DNA of 11,089 nt from Desulfovibrionales bacterium GWA2_65_9 (GTDB taxonomy: Bacteria > Desulfobacterota > Desulfovibrionia > Desulfovibrionales > Desulfovibrionaceae): assembly GCA_001799475.1 (NCBI GenBank), contig MGTN01000177.1, forward strand, positions 8,112 through 19,200. Direction: 5' to 3'. Each line of letters begins with the position of its first letter. Position 1 is the stretch's first letter. The notes beneath the pieces are model-generated. The model saw only the letters and a program-made list of their open reading frames with translations, was not told the DNA's origin and searched no databases. Shown piece by piece: positions 1-8,465 of the stretch. Both the position numbers and the translations under genes were made by a program.

Positions 1-99
1 GTGGAGACCGGTCTGCCCCGCCGCGCAACCCTGAAGGCCCTGGGCATGGCCGACGTGGCCGACGCCTTCGAGGCCAAGGGCTTCAAGCTGCCCGCATAG
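1..99 (+). CDS. aldehyde:ferredoxin oxidoreductase, C-terminal end (partial)
   Basis: Only the last 32 codons are in the window, open from base 1 to the TAG at 97-99. The residues ETGLPRRATLKALGM followed by DVADAF resemble the C-terminal end of tungsten/molybdenum aldehyde:ferredoxin oxidoreductases, where a G-W-D segment leads into 'G.PTR..L..LGL.DVA'. These enzymes oxidise aldehydes to carboxylates in the cytoplasm with a bis-pyranopterin cofactor and ferredoxin. The context supports the call: an alcohol dehydrogenase that would make the aldehyde and moaA for the pterin cofactor lie downstream. The fragment is short and holds no cofactor ligand, so the assignment rests on a tail motif plus neighbours. 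Confidence 0.6.
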   Translation: METGLPRRATLKALGMADVADAFEAKGFKLPA

Positions 100-153
100 A
101 CGAGACGGCTAGCGTTCCTTGCACCTAACACCTCCGCAAGGACTGCATGACCA

Positions 154-190
154 GGGGGTCCCCGGGACGTAACGCCTCCCCGGGGCCCCC
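154..190 (+). terminator. strong GC hairpin after the oxidoreductase gene
   Basis: GGGGG (154-158), a bulged T, CCCC (160-163) and GGG (164-166) pair with CCC (179-181), GGGG (182-185) and CCCCC (186-190): twelve G-C pairs around a 12-nt loop. It sits 54 bp after the upstream stop codon and 87 bp before the next start. No T-run follows (the sequence continues AATACACAAAG), so it is not a classical intrinsic terminator. It could instead be a 3'-end stabiliser or attenuator that lowers expression of the next gene. Confidence 0.4.
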
Positions 191-277
191 AATACACAAA
201 GGGCGTTGCACAACCACCGGACACCAGGCGGGTCGGCGCAGCCGTTCCCGCCCCTGTTCGCTTCGGGAGGGAGGGCC

Positions 278-1690
278 ATGAACATTCTCCTGCTGACTCC
301 GCCAGGCCTTAGGATGATGAACCCGAACACCATGGAGCCCGACCTGCTGCCGCCCAAGACCTGGGCCCCGCTCGGCATCGCCAGTCTTGCCGCCGTGCTG
401 CGGCGTGCGGGCTTTGCGCCCAGCCTGCGCGACCTGCACGATGAGGATTGGAACGGGGTGGAAAACCTCCTGCGCGAGAAGCAGCCGGACCTCGTGGGCA
501 TCAGCTGCTTCACCTTCGAGCGCGCCAACGCCCTGCGCACTGCGGCCCTCGTGCGCAAGCTCCTGCCGGAGGCCCTGGTGGTCATGGGCGGGCCTCACGC
601 CACCTTCTTCCCGGAGCAGATGCTGCAAAGCGGCCTGGTGGACGTGGTGGTGCTGGGTGAGGGCGAGAACGCCCTGCTCGAGCTCGTGCGCCGCATGGAG
701 GCCGGCCGTGACCTGCGCTACCTGCCGGGCATCGCCCTGCGCGACACCGACGGATTGCGCATGAATCCCCCCGGCCCCAGAACCAACTGCCTGGACGACT
801 TTCCCTTTCCGGACTACCGGGCCTACGACCTATCGGAATACAAGTCCCCCGAAGTGCCGGAGCAATACCGTGACCTGCCCGGCACCCATGTCCTCACTTC
901 CCGGGGCTGCCCCTACACCTGCCGGTTCTGCTCGGTGAACAGCTTCTTCGGAGGCCGCTGGGCCTTCCGCTCGCCCGGCAACGTGGCCGATGAGCTGGAG
1001 CAGCTCGTGGCCGACCAAGGCGTGCGCCATGTCTATTTCTCCGACGATCTGTTCACCCTCGACCGTGAGCGGGCCATCGGCATCTGCCGCGAGATCATCG
1101 ACCGCAAGATCAACCTGGCCTGGATGGCCGAGACGCGGGTGGACTGCGTGGATGCGGGCCTGCTCGGCTGGATGCGCAGGGCCGGCTGCCACCGCGTGTA
1201 TTATGGGGTGGAGTCTGGCAGCCCAAGCATCCTGACGACCGTCAACAAGCGCTTCAGCGTGGCCCAGGTGGCCCGCGCCTTCGAACTGACGCACAAGGCC
1301 GGGCTGGAGCCCTGCTGCTTCCTCATGGTGGGCAACCCCGGCGAGACTCCGGAGACCATCGGCGAGACCGTGGAGCTGATAAAGGCCATCCGCCCGGCCA
1401 CCACGCCCATCATCGGCATCACCACCATTCTGCCGGGCACCGAACTCTACGAACTCTCCAAGCGCCAGGGGCTCATCACCGACGACTACTGGCTCACCGA
1501 CGGCAACCCGCCGCTGTACACCGGCGAGCACGACATGGATGATCTGATCTACCTGCAAATGCTGCTCGTCCAGGGAGTTAACCCGGAGATGTACGAGCAC
1601 CTGTGCGCCATGGGCTTTGATGAGGGATACTTCCGGCTGCGGCGGCTGGGCGGCAAGCGGGGGAGGTCCCTGCATGGCCTGGCGTCCTGA
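278..1690 (+). CDS. B12-binding-type radical SAM protein
   Basis: A 470-aa protein with the two-domain layout of cobalamin-binding radical SAM enzymes. Residues 1-160 form a Rossmann-like B12-binding-type domain (MNILLLTPPG start, PLGIASLAAVLR at 31-42, GGPHATFFPE at 104-113, VVLGEGE at 124-130). The radical SAM barrel has the 4Fe-4S motif CPYTCRFC (Cys211, Cys215, Cys218), a YFSDDLFT strand around 253-260 and YYGVESGS at 308-315. The start at 278 is chosen because GGGAGGGAGG lies just upstream; the frame is open 24 codons further 5' without a good ribosome site. The substrate cannot be read from sequence; related enzymes methylate or rearrange lipids, tetrapyrroles and other molecules. Its place between the oxidoreductase and alcohol dehydrogenase genes suggests a role in this pathway, for example cofactor or cell-component modification, but that is inference. 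Confidence 0.85.
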   Translation: MNILLLTPPGLRMMNPNTMEPDLLPPKTWAPLGIASLAAVLRRAGFAPSLRDLHDEDWNGVENLLREKQPDLVGISCFTFERANALRTAALVRKLLPEALVVMGGPHATFFPEQMLQSGLVDVVVLGEGENALLELVRRMEAGRDLRYLPGIALRDTDGLRMNPPGPRTNCLDDFPFPDYRAYDLSEYKSPEVPEQYRDLPGTHVLTSRGCPYTCRFCSVNSFFGGRWAFRSPGNVADELEQLVADQGVRHVYFSDDLFTLDRERAIGICREIIDRKINLAWMAETRVDCVDAGLLGWMRRAGCHRVYYGVESGSPSILTTVNKRFSVAQVARAFELTHKAGLEPCCFLMVGNPGETPETIGETVELIKAIRPATTPIIGITTILPGTELYELSKRQGLITDDYWLTDGNPPLYTGEHDMDDLIYLQMLLVQGVNPEMYEHLCAMGFDEGYFRLRRLGGKRGRSLHGLAS

Positions 1691-1750
1691 CGGTCGAGGA
1701 AACGTAGCGGTGTGATTTTTCAGCAATACCTGGACGCGGCGCCATGAAAC

Positions 1751-1766
1751 ATGCTAGAAATAGCAT
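1751..1766. repeat. short inverted repeat with GAAA loop
   Basis: ATGCTA (1751-1756) and TAGCAT (1761-1766) form a perfect 6-bp stem closed by GAAA, a GNRA-type tetraloop. It lies in the 176-bp gap between the radical SAM gene and the alcohol dehydrogenase gene. There is no T-run on either strand, so it is a weak terminator candidate. It could be a mRNA processing or stabilising hairpin, or a DNA operator. The rest of the gap shows no clear promoter; a run of nine C lies at 1809-1817. Confidence 0.3.
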
Positions 1767-1866
1767 AAAGGCGCATGCCCGTGGCTGCGGTGGCCGGGCG
1801 GCCTCCCGCCCCCCCCCACCAGACCTGTAGCCGCCGCCAGCGCGTCAACCCCCCAGAGGCCTGCCC

Positions 1867-3009
1867 ATGAGCACATACAAGTTCGCCATTCCGGAAATCA
1901 TCTTCGGCCGGGGCAGCCTGGACTTCGTCGGCGTGTGTTCGCGCAGGCTCGGGGCCTCGAAGATCTTCGTGGTCTCCGACCCCGGAGTGGAGGAGGCAGG
2001 CTGGGTGGACAAGGTCTTCGCCATCCTGCGCCAGGAGGGGCTGGACTTCGTCTACTTCAACGATGTGGTGGCCAACCCCCGCGACTATCAGGTGGAGCGC
2101 GGGGCGGCCCTGTACCGGGAGACCGGGGCCGATGTGGTGCTGGCTCTGGGCGGCGGCAGCCCCATGGACGCAGCCAAGGGCATCGCCCTGGTGGTGAGCA
2201 ACGGCGGCAGGATCCAGGACTATGCGGGCGCCAACCAGGTCAAGAATCCCCTGCCGCCCATGGTCTTCATCCCTTCCACCATGGGCAGCGAATCCAATAT
2301 CTCGCAATTCACGGTCATCACCGACATGGAGCGGCACATCAAGATGACCATCATCAGCCGCACCCTGGTGCCCAACATCTCCATCACCGACCCGCTGCTC
2401 CTCGGCACCCTGACCCGCGAACTGATCATTGCGCCTCTGTTCGACTCCCTGGCACACGCGGTGGAGTCCTACGTCTCGCCCATCGCCAATCCCTTCACCG
2501 AGGTCCAGAGCCTGAAGGGGCTGGACCTCCTGATCCGGCATATCCGCCCGGCCCTCGAAACCCTCGACATGGACGACCTGGAGCAGTTGGCCATTGCCGG
2601 CACGTCCTCTGGCATGGCCTTCACCAACGCCAGCGTCGGGCTGGGCCACGCCCTGGCCCATGCTCTGGGCGGCATGTTCGACGTGGTGCATGGCATTTCC
2701 CATGCGCTGCTTCTGCCAAGCGTCATGCGCTACAACCTGCCCGCCTGCACGAAGAAGATGGCCACCATTGGCCGGATCATCACCGGGCAGGAGCACACCA
2801 CAGAGGAGGCCACGGCTCTGGCCGGAATTGAGGCCCTGGAACGGCTCCGCGACGACATCGGCATCCCCACGCGCCTGCGCGAGATATTGCCGGACAAGAC
2901 GCTGCTGCCCAAGGTGAGCCAGAACGCCGAGAAGGACATTTGCCTCCTCACCAACCCCCGCACGGCCACCTGGAAGGACATCCTGAACATCTACTACGGG
3001 GCCTGGTGA
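1867..3009 (+). CDS. iron-containing (type III) alcohol dehydrogenase
   Basis: A 380-aa NAD(P)-dependent alcohol dehydrogenase of the iron-activated family, which interconverts primary alcohols and aldehydes in the cytoplasm. The N-terminal half carries the nucleotide-binding GGGSPMDAAK (95-104). Metal ligands fall at Asp193, His197 (FDSLAHAVE), His261 (GLGHALAH) and His275 (FDVVHG); the 14-residue gap between the last two histidines matches the family. The usual PTTAGTGSE loop is here PSTMGSESN (136-144), a divergent version. Length and start are normal; AGAGG lies 7 nt before the ATG. With the adjacent aldehyde oxidoreductase it would make a two-step alcohol-to-acid route. The stop overlaps the start of the kinase gene (TGATG), so dehydrogenase, kinase and regulator are probably one transcript. 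Confidence 0.9.
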   Translation: MSTYKFAIPEIIFGRGSLDFVGVCSRRLGASKIFVVSDPGVEEAGWVDKVFAILRQEGLDFVYFNDVVANPRDYQVERGAALYRETGADVVLALGGGSPMDAAKGIALVVSNGGRIQDYAGANQVKNPLPPMVFIPSTMGSESNISQFTVITDMERHIKMTIISRTLVPNISITDPLLLGTLTRELIIAPLFDSLAHAVESYVSPIANPFTEVQSLKGLDLLIRHIRPALETLDMDDLEQLAIAGTSSGMAFTNASVGLGHALAHALGGMFDVVHGISHALLLPSVMRYNLPACTKKMATIGRIITGQEHTTEEATALAGIEALERLRDDIGIPTRLREILPDKTLLPKVSQNAEKDICLLTNPRTATWKDILNIYYGAW

Positions 3010-4217
3010 TGCCACACGTCATGAACCTGGATGACATCATCGGCATCGAGTCCATCAAGCTCGGATTCTTCAAGGAGGTCCAGCGGAAGATTTCCGAGCT
3101 CAAGGCCTCCAACACTGAACTGGAGCACAAGCGCCAGGACATCCAGGCCATCCTGGACGGCATCCCCGATGTCATGGTCGTCATGTCCATGGACTTCCGG
3201 CTCCTGTCCGTCAACCGGACCTTCCACGTCGTCTATGGAGATGTGGAGCCTGTCGGGCTGCCGTGCCACCAGGTGTTCAAGGGCCGCAACGAGCCGTGTT
3301 CGCCCTGCCCCATCGCCCAGGCCATGGCCAACGCAAAAACGGTCTCCCGGACCCTGCAGATCATGCACTGGAATGGGGAGAACCGGCAGGTGGAATGCAC
3401 AGCGTCCCTCATGAAAGGCACCGGCGGCAATCCAGACAGGATACTGCTGCTGCAACGCGATGTAACCCTGGAGAAGCAGTACCAGGCGAGATATTTTCAG
3501 GCGGAACGGATGGCCACCATCGGCATCCTGGCCGAGGGCGTGGCGCACGAAATCAACAACCCCCTGACCAGCATCCGTGGCTTTGCCGAGGCTCTCAACC
3601 GCAGGCTCACGGCCCTGGAAGAGATCACCCCCAAAGGCGAGCAAGGGGCGGCGCTTCAAGCGGATTTCCACGAGTATCTGGAGATCATCCTCAAGGAATG
3701 CAGCCGCTGCTCCGACATCGTCCAGAACCTTTTGACATTCGGGCACCGGGACACGAAACATCTCGCCCCCGTGAACCTGAACGATGTTGTGGCCAACTCA
3801 ATCAGGCTGCTGCACCCGCGCCTGAGCACTCTCCAAGCAGACATCATCAGCCTTGAGTTCGGTGAGCAGGCGCCCCTGGTGTTGGGGCATCCAGGCGAGT
3901 TGATGCAGGTCGTGCTGAACCTGGTGCTGAACGCCCTCTATGCTGTCCAGGAGGCTGGCAACATCACCATCACGACCCTGGTGGACGGGAACATGGCGCT
4001 CCTCCAGGTGCTCGACACCGGCGTAGGGATCCAGGAGGAGCACCTGCACAAACTCTTTGAGCCGTTCTTCACCACCAAGCCTCCGGGGAAAGGCATCGGC
4101 GTTGGCCTGTCCACCTGCTACAACATCATCAAGAAGCACGGCGGCGACATCACCGTGCAGAGCGAGTACGGCAAAGGCTCCTTCTTTGAGGTTGTTCTGC
4201 CCAACTTGGCGGAGTAG
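3009..4217 (+). CDS. cytoplasmic PAS-domain sensor histidine kinase
   Basis: A 402-aa soluble kinase with no transmembrane segment. Residues 18-50 are a charged, probably coiled-coil linker. A PAS domain spans about 45-155 and has a cysteine group, Cys86 and EPCSPCP with Cys97 and Cys100. The phosphoacceptor His180 is in the H-box VAHEINNPLTSIRGF. The catalytic domain has the N-box NLVLNAL (304-310), DTGVGI (336-341) and FFTTKPPGKGIGVGLS with the G2 glycines (353-368). The start at 3009 overlaps the TGA of the dehydrogenase, so translation is likely coupled; the frame is open upstream but only inside the dehydrogenase gene. The kinase should phosphorylate the NtrC-type regulator encoded 11 bp downstream. 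The signal is unknown; a cytoplasmic cue such as redox state, a metal or a metabolite is plausible given the cysteine-bearing PAS. Confidence 0.9.
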   Translation: MPHVMNLDDIIGIESIKLGFFKEVQRKISELKASNTELEHKRQDIQAILDGIPDVMVVMSMDFRLLSVNRTFHVVYGDVEPVGLPCHQVFKGRNEPCSPCPIAQAMANAKTVSRTLQIMHWNGENRQVECTASLMKGTGGNPDRILLLQRDVTLEKQYQARYFQAERMATIGILAEGVAHEINNPLTSIRGFAEALNRRLTALEEITPKGEQGAALQADFHEYLEIILKECSRCSDIVQNLLTFGHRDTKHLAPVNLNDVVANSIRLLHPRLSTLQADIISLEFGEQAPLVLGHPGELMQVVLNLVLNALYAVQEAGNITITTLVDGNMALLQVLDTGVGIQEEHLHKLFEPFFTTKPPGKGIGVGLSTCYNIIKKHGGDITVQSEYGKGSFFEVVLPNLAE

Positions 4218-4228
4218 GATAAAAGACC

Positions 4229-5578
<1,350 letters not shown>

Positions 5579-5588
5579 CGGGGAGCCG

Positions 5589-5602
5589 TGTCATTGCGAC
5601 CC
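5589..5602 (+). promoter_or_regulatory. putative activator (enhancer) site upstream of moaA
   Basis: TGTCATTGCGACCC lies 189 bp before the -24/-12 site at 5778, just after the regulator gene. The same 14-mer with one change (TGTCATTACGACCC, 6919-6932) lies 188 bp before the second -24/-12 site. Its core is GTC-N5-GAC, a short inverted repeat. Position and conservation fit an upstream activating sequence for the adjacent NtrC-type regulator. A weaker GTC-containing stretch at 5621-5634 lies 31 bp downstream and may be a second half-conserved site. Confidence 0.5.
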
Positions 5603-5777
5603 GGGCGTAGATCGCCGAAGGTCCACCAATGCCCACGCCTTTCCCCAGCCCCGCACCGCGCAACGGGCCACACGCCCGCCAGACATCAACCTATTCAACT
5701 GACATCACACAACTATTCTCTCTATGGGCCACCGTCGGCCTGCGCCGAGCCGCCCTTGTGGTTTGAAGGGTGCAGGC

Positions 5778-5793
5778 TGGCCCTTTTCTTGCT
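5778..5793 (+). promoter_or_regulatory. sigma-54 (-24/-12) promoter of moaA
   Basis: TGGCCC-TTTTC-TTGCT matches the sigma-54 consensus TGGCAC-N5-TTGCW, with the invariant GG and GC in the correct 10-bp spacing. Transcription should start near 5803, giving a leader of about 50 nt before the ATG at 5854. The gene encoding a sigma-54 activator ends 199 bp upstream. Confidence 0.7.
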
Positions 5794-5853
5794 TTTAGCC
5801 CTGTTGCCCGCAAGGCCCGGACCATGGGCGGGACGCCACGCAACGGAGATGCC

Positions 5854-6855
5854 ATGCCCATTTCTCCCCCCACCGACGACCTGGGCCGCCAGGTCAGCTA
5901 CCTGCGCCTGTCCGTCACCGACCACTGCAACCTGCGCTGCAGTTACTGCTGCGGTCAGACACTCCAGCGCATCAGCCACTTCGACGTGCTGCGTTTCGAG
6001 GAACTGCTGGACCTCATGGTCCTGGCCAGGGGACTGGGCATCCACAAGGTGCGTCTCACCGGCGGAGAGCCGTTCGCCCGCAAGGGCTTCATGGACTTTG
6101 TGGAAACCGCGCGTTGGCGCTTTCCGGACCTGTCCCTGCGCATCACCACCAACGGCACTCTGGTGGCACCCCATGCCCGGCGTCTGGCCGCCGCCGGGGT
6201 CGACCGCGTGAACATCTCATTGGATACCCTTGATCCGGCCACCTTCAGCCGCATCACAGGACAGGACCTGTATGGCGACGTGTGGCGGGGAATCTCCGCG
6301 TGCCTGAACGCAGGCATCCAGGTTAAGCTCAATGCTGTGGCCTTACGCGGCGTCAACAACCACGAACTCGGGGGCTTTTTGGACCTGGCGCGCACGCTGC
6401 CGGTGGACGTGCGCTTTATCGAGTTCATGCCCATGGGCGGAGGGGAATGGAATCCGGAGCATGTCTGGAGCGCGGCGGACATCCTGGCCGAGGCGCAGAA
6501 CCTGGCGGGGCTCACCCCGCTACCGCGCGACCGCTCGGATGCCGGTCCAGCCCAAATGTACGCGATCGATGGGGGCCAGGGCCGCTTCGGGCTCATCACC
6601 CCCTTGAGCAGTCATTTCTGCGCAAGCTGCAATCGCCTGCGCATCACCAGCAGCGGGGAACTGCGCACCTGCCTGTTCAGCGACCGGACATACCGGCTGC
6701 GCCCGGCCCTGCGTCACCCTGCGCTCGGCCTGCGCGTGGCCGCACGCATCCTGAGGGCGGCTCTGCGCCGCAAGCCCGTGGGCGCGGATCTGCTGGCCAC
6801 GCGTCAAGCCGGGCAAGGCGTTTCATCAACGGCCATGTCCGCCATCGGCGGGTAG
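5854..6855 (+). CDS. moaA: GTP 3',8-cyclase MoaA (molybdopterin/tungstopterin biosynthesis)
   Basis: A 333-aa radical SAM enzyme that, with MoaC, converts GTP to cyclic pyranopterin monophosphate, the first step of the Mo/W pterin cofactor. The N-terminal 4Fe-4S motif is CNLRCSYC (Cys25, Cys29, Cys32), followed by LTGGEP at 69-73. The C-terminal second cluster is FCASCNRLRI with Cys256 and Cys259 plus Cys273 (CX2CX13C), and the protein ends with the conserved Gly-Gly (MSAIGG). The ATG at 5854 is preferred over an in-frame ATG at 5824 because GGAG precedes it by 5 nt and the length matches the family. It stands alone behind a sigma-54 promoter, which suggests that extra pterin is made on demand for the aldehyde oxidoreductase. 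Other moa genes are not in the window. Confidence 0.93.
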   Translation: MPISPPTDDLGRQVSYLRLSVTDHCNLRCSYCCGQTLQRISHFDVLRFEELLDLMVLARGLGIHKVRLTGGEPFARKGFMDFVETARWRFPDLSLRITTNGTLVAPHARRLAAAGVDRVNISLDTLDPATFSRITGQDLYGDVWRGISACLNAGIQVKLNAVALRGVNNHELGGFLDLARTLPVDVRFIEFMPMGGGEWNPEHVWSAADILAEAQNLAGLTPLPRDRSDAGPAQMYAIDGGQGRFGLITPLSSHFCASCNRLRITSSGELRTCLFSDRTYRLRPALRHPALGLRVAARILRAALRRKPVGADLLATRQAGQGVSSTAMSAIGG

Positions 6856-6918
6856 CCGCTCGTGTGTAGGCTCCCGTATTCCCATGCCGAGCACCAACTT
6901 CTTCGGCGACGCAATGGA

Positions 6919-6964
6919 TGTCATTACGACCCACGCAGCGCGGCCGTTTGAGTCGCCATGACCC
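6919..6964 (+). promoter_or_regulatory. putative activator (enhancer) sites upstream of the CMD-arsS unit
   Basis: TGTCATTACGACCC (6919-6932) matches 13 of 14 bases of the element upstream of moaA and lies at almost the same distance from its -24/-12 site (188 bp). A second copy of the core pattern, GTC-N5-GACCC, is at 6952-6964 (GTCGCCATGACCC), 32 bp further on, about three helical turns. Tandem sites on one DNA face suit dimer binding by an NtrC-type activator. The rest of the 330-bp gap (6856-7185) holds the promoter below and a small CCCGC/GCGGG hairpin at 7140-7152 in the leader. No gene is seen in it. Confidence 0.5.
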
Positions 6965-7106
6965 GACGCGCCAACCGGGCTCGGCGTCCGCCAGAAATGG
7001 GGACATCGCTGCGCCAGTCCGTAGTAGCTTACAATCATGGGAAATACCGAGCAATACCCTGACACGCCCCAGGCCCTGCACTGCCTTTTGAAATACCGGC
7101 GGATGC

Positions 7107-7122
7107 TGGTCCTATTCTTGCT
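7107..7122 (+). promoter_or_regulatory. sigma-54 (-24/-12) promoter of the CMD-arsS unit
   Basis: TGGTCC-TATTC-TTGCT has the invariant GG and GC with the exact 10-bp spacing and differs from the moaA site in only two of sixteen bases. Transcription should start near 7132 and leave a leader of about 50 nt before the ATG at 7186. Confidence 0.65.
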
Positions 7123-7185
7123 CATGCGCAACGACCGTCCCCGCGCAGCGGGTGTGGCGCGCAGAAGCATTCCGAGGAACAACAT

Positions 7186-7515
7186 ATGAACTACTACAAT
7201 CCGGCCGATTTGGCCAAGTTCGGCCAGATCGGCAAGAATGTGCCCAAGGCCGCCGACAAGTTCTTCGCCTACTACGCAGAGGTGTTCGAGGCAGGGGCGC
7301 TCACCGAGCGCGAGAAGTCGCTCATCGGCCTGGCCGTGGCCCATGCCGTGCAGTGCCCCTACTGCATCGACGCCTACACCAACGGCTGCCTGGAAAAGGG
7401 GTCCAACCCCGATGAGATGACGGAGGCCGTGCATGTGGCCGCAGCCATCCGGGGCGGGGCCACCCTGGTGCATGGGGTGCAGATGCGCAACATCCTCGGA
7501 AAGAAAACCTTTTGA
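7186..7515 (+). CDS. carboxymuconolactone decarboxylase/AhpD-like protein, ArsS-associated type
   Basis: A 109-aa all-helical protein of the CMD/AhpD fold. The redox pair is CPYC (Cys57, Cys60) in AVQCPYCIDAY, and the C-terminal part reads EAVHVAAAIRGGATLVHGVQM. In AhpD the CxxC is followed by a His proton-relay residue (CxxCxxxH); here that position is Tyr64, a change I associate with the peroxidase-like proteins that accompany arsS genes. His53 lies upstream. GAGGA precedes the ATG by 7 nt. The TGA stop overlaps the TTG start of arsS (TTGA), so the two are translationally coupled and probably act together. A thiol-based peroxidase, reductase or arsenical-handling role is likely; the exact reaction is unknown. 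It is the first gene behind the second sigma-54 site. Confidence 0.8.
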   Translation: MNYYNPADLAKFGQIGKNVPKAADKFFAYYAEVFEAGALTEREKSLIGLAVAHAVQCPYCIDAYTNGCLEKGSNPDEMTEAVHVAAAIRGGATLVHGVQMRNILGKKTF

Positions 7516-8465
7516 AGCTCAGGATGCGCCCCTCCAGCTTCTCGGAGACCCTGGCCTCCCATGGGCTCAAACTGCGCAGGGCCAAGACCGACAGCCTCCA
7601 GGTGAACGTGGGGCGGCTGTGCAACCTGTCCTGCCGTCATTGCCACATGGAGGCAGGGCCAGGGCGCACAGAGGTGATGCGCCGCAGGACCATGGACGAG
7701 GTCATCACCCTGGCGCGGCGTTTTCCCTTCGCTTCGGTGGACATCACCGGCGGCGCGCCGGAGTTGAACCCGGACATCGCATACCTCGTTTCTGAACTGG
7801 GCCCCTTGGCGCCACAGCGCATCTTCCGCACCAACCTGCTGGCAATGGAAGGACGCGACGACCTGCTCGACTTGCTGGCCGAGGGCGGCTGGAGCATCGG
7901 CGCCTCCCTGCCTGCCGTAAACGCCGGGCAGGTGGAGGCCATCCGGGGGGTGGGGGTGTTTCAGAAAAGTTTGGACATGTTGCACAAGCTCAATGCCCGG
8001 GGGTTCGGTCGGGGTGAAGGGCTCTCGCTGCATCTTGTGTCCAACCCGGCCGGAGCCTTCCTACCTCCTTCCCAGGAGGCTATCGGCCGGGCGTTTCAAC
8101 TGGCTTTGGGCGGTCAGGACATCCGCTTCGACTCGCTGCTGAGTTTCGCCAATGCGCCCTTGGGGCGCTTCCGCCAGTGGCTTGCACACACCGGCAATCT
8201 CGCCCCCTATATGGCCCTGTTGCGTGAGCGGTTCAATCCTGACGTGGTTTGCGGACTCATGTGCCGCAGCATTCTCTCCGTGGCCTGGGACGGTCGCCTC
8301 TACGACTGCGACTTCAATCTGGCCGCCAGGCTGCCCGCCCGTCGCCCCGTGCATGTGCGCGATTTGGCGCTTCCCAAGGAGGGGGCCTTCATCGCCACGA
8401 GCGACTACTGCTTCTCCTGCACCGCCGGGGCTGGTTTCACTTGAGGCGGGGCAGTTACGGCCTAG
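7512..8465 (+). CDS. arsS: ArsS-type radical SAM/Cys-rich protein, probable selenoprotein (TGA 8442-8444 = Sec)
   Basis: The 4Fe-4S motif is CNLSCRHC (Cys37, Cys41, Cys44) in the family signature CNLSCRHCHMEAGPGRTE, followed by ITGGAPE (78-84). The Cys-rich C-terminal half has Cys247/Cys251 (CGLMC), Cys266 (YDCDFN) and Cys300/Cys303 (CFSC). Members of this family normally end CTAGAG-S-S-C-G-G-A. Here the frame reads CTAGAGFT, then TGA at 8442-8444, then GGAVTA and TAG, so TGA takes the place of the conserved Cys (residue 311 of 317). A SECIS-like hairpin follows, and the family is known to include selenoproteins. ArsS joins a SAM-derived deoxyadenosyl group to a methylated arsenical in arsenosugar synthesis. 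No arsM is visible here, so the substrate is not proven. Start: TTG 7512 overlaps the CMD stop; ATG 7524 is an alternative. If TGA is a real stop, the protein ends at 8444. Confidence 0.82.

Noticed and set aside
107..122. Possible -24/-12 promoter upstream of the B12-type radical SAM gene
   Set aside because: GG and GC are 12 bp apart, not 10, which sigma-54 does not tolerate.
206..277. 24-codon N-terminal extension of the radical SAM protein
   Set aside because: The B12-binding-type domain begins at MNILLLTPPG (278), which has a strong ribosome site; the extension is Pro/Gly-rich and unlike the family.
1809..1817. Nine-C run as a phase-variation tract
   Set aside because: It lies outside any coding region and away from a recognisable promoter spacer; it is probably incidental in GC-rich DNA.
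1720..3015. Long 431-aa reading frame on the minus strand
   Set aside because: It is antisense to the alcohol dehydrogenase, has no recognisable motifs and arises from high-GC codon bias.
8442..8444. TGA as the true end of arsS
   Set aside because: The family's conserved Cys falls exactly here, the GGA tail continues in frame, and a SECIS-like stem-loop follows. A true stop remains possible if the host lacks Sec machinery.
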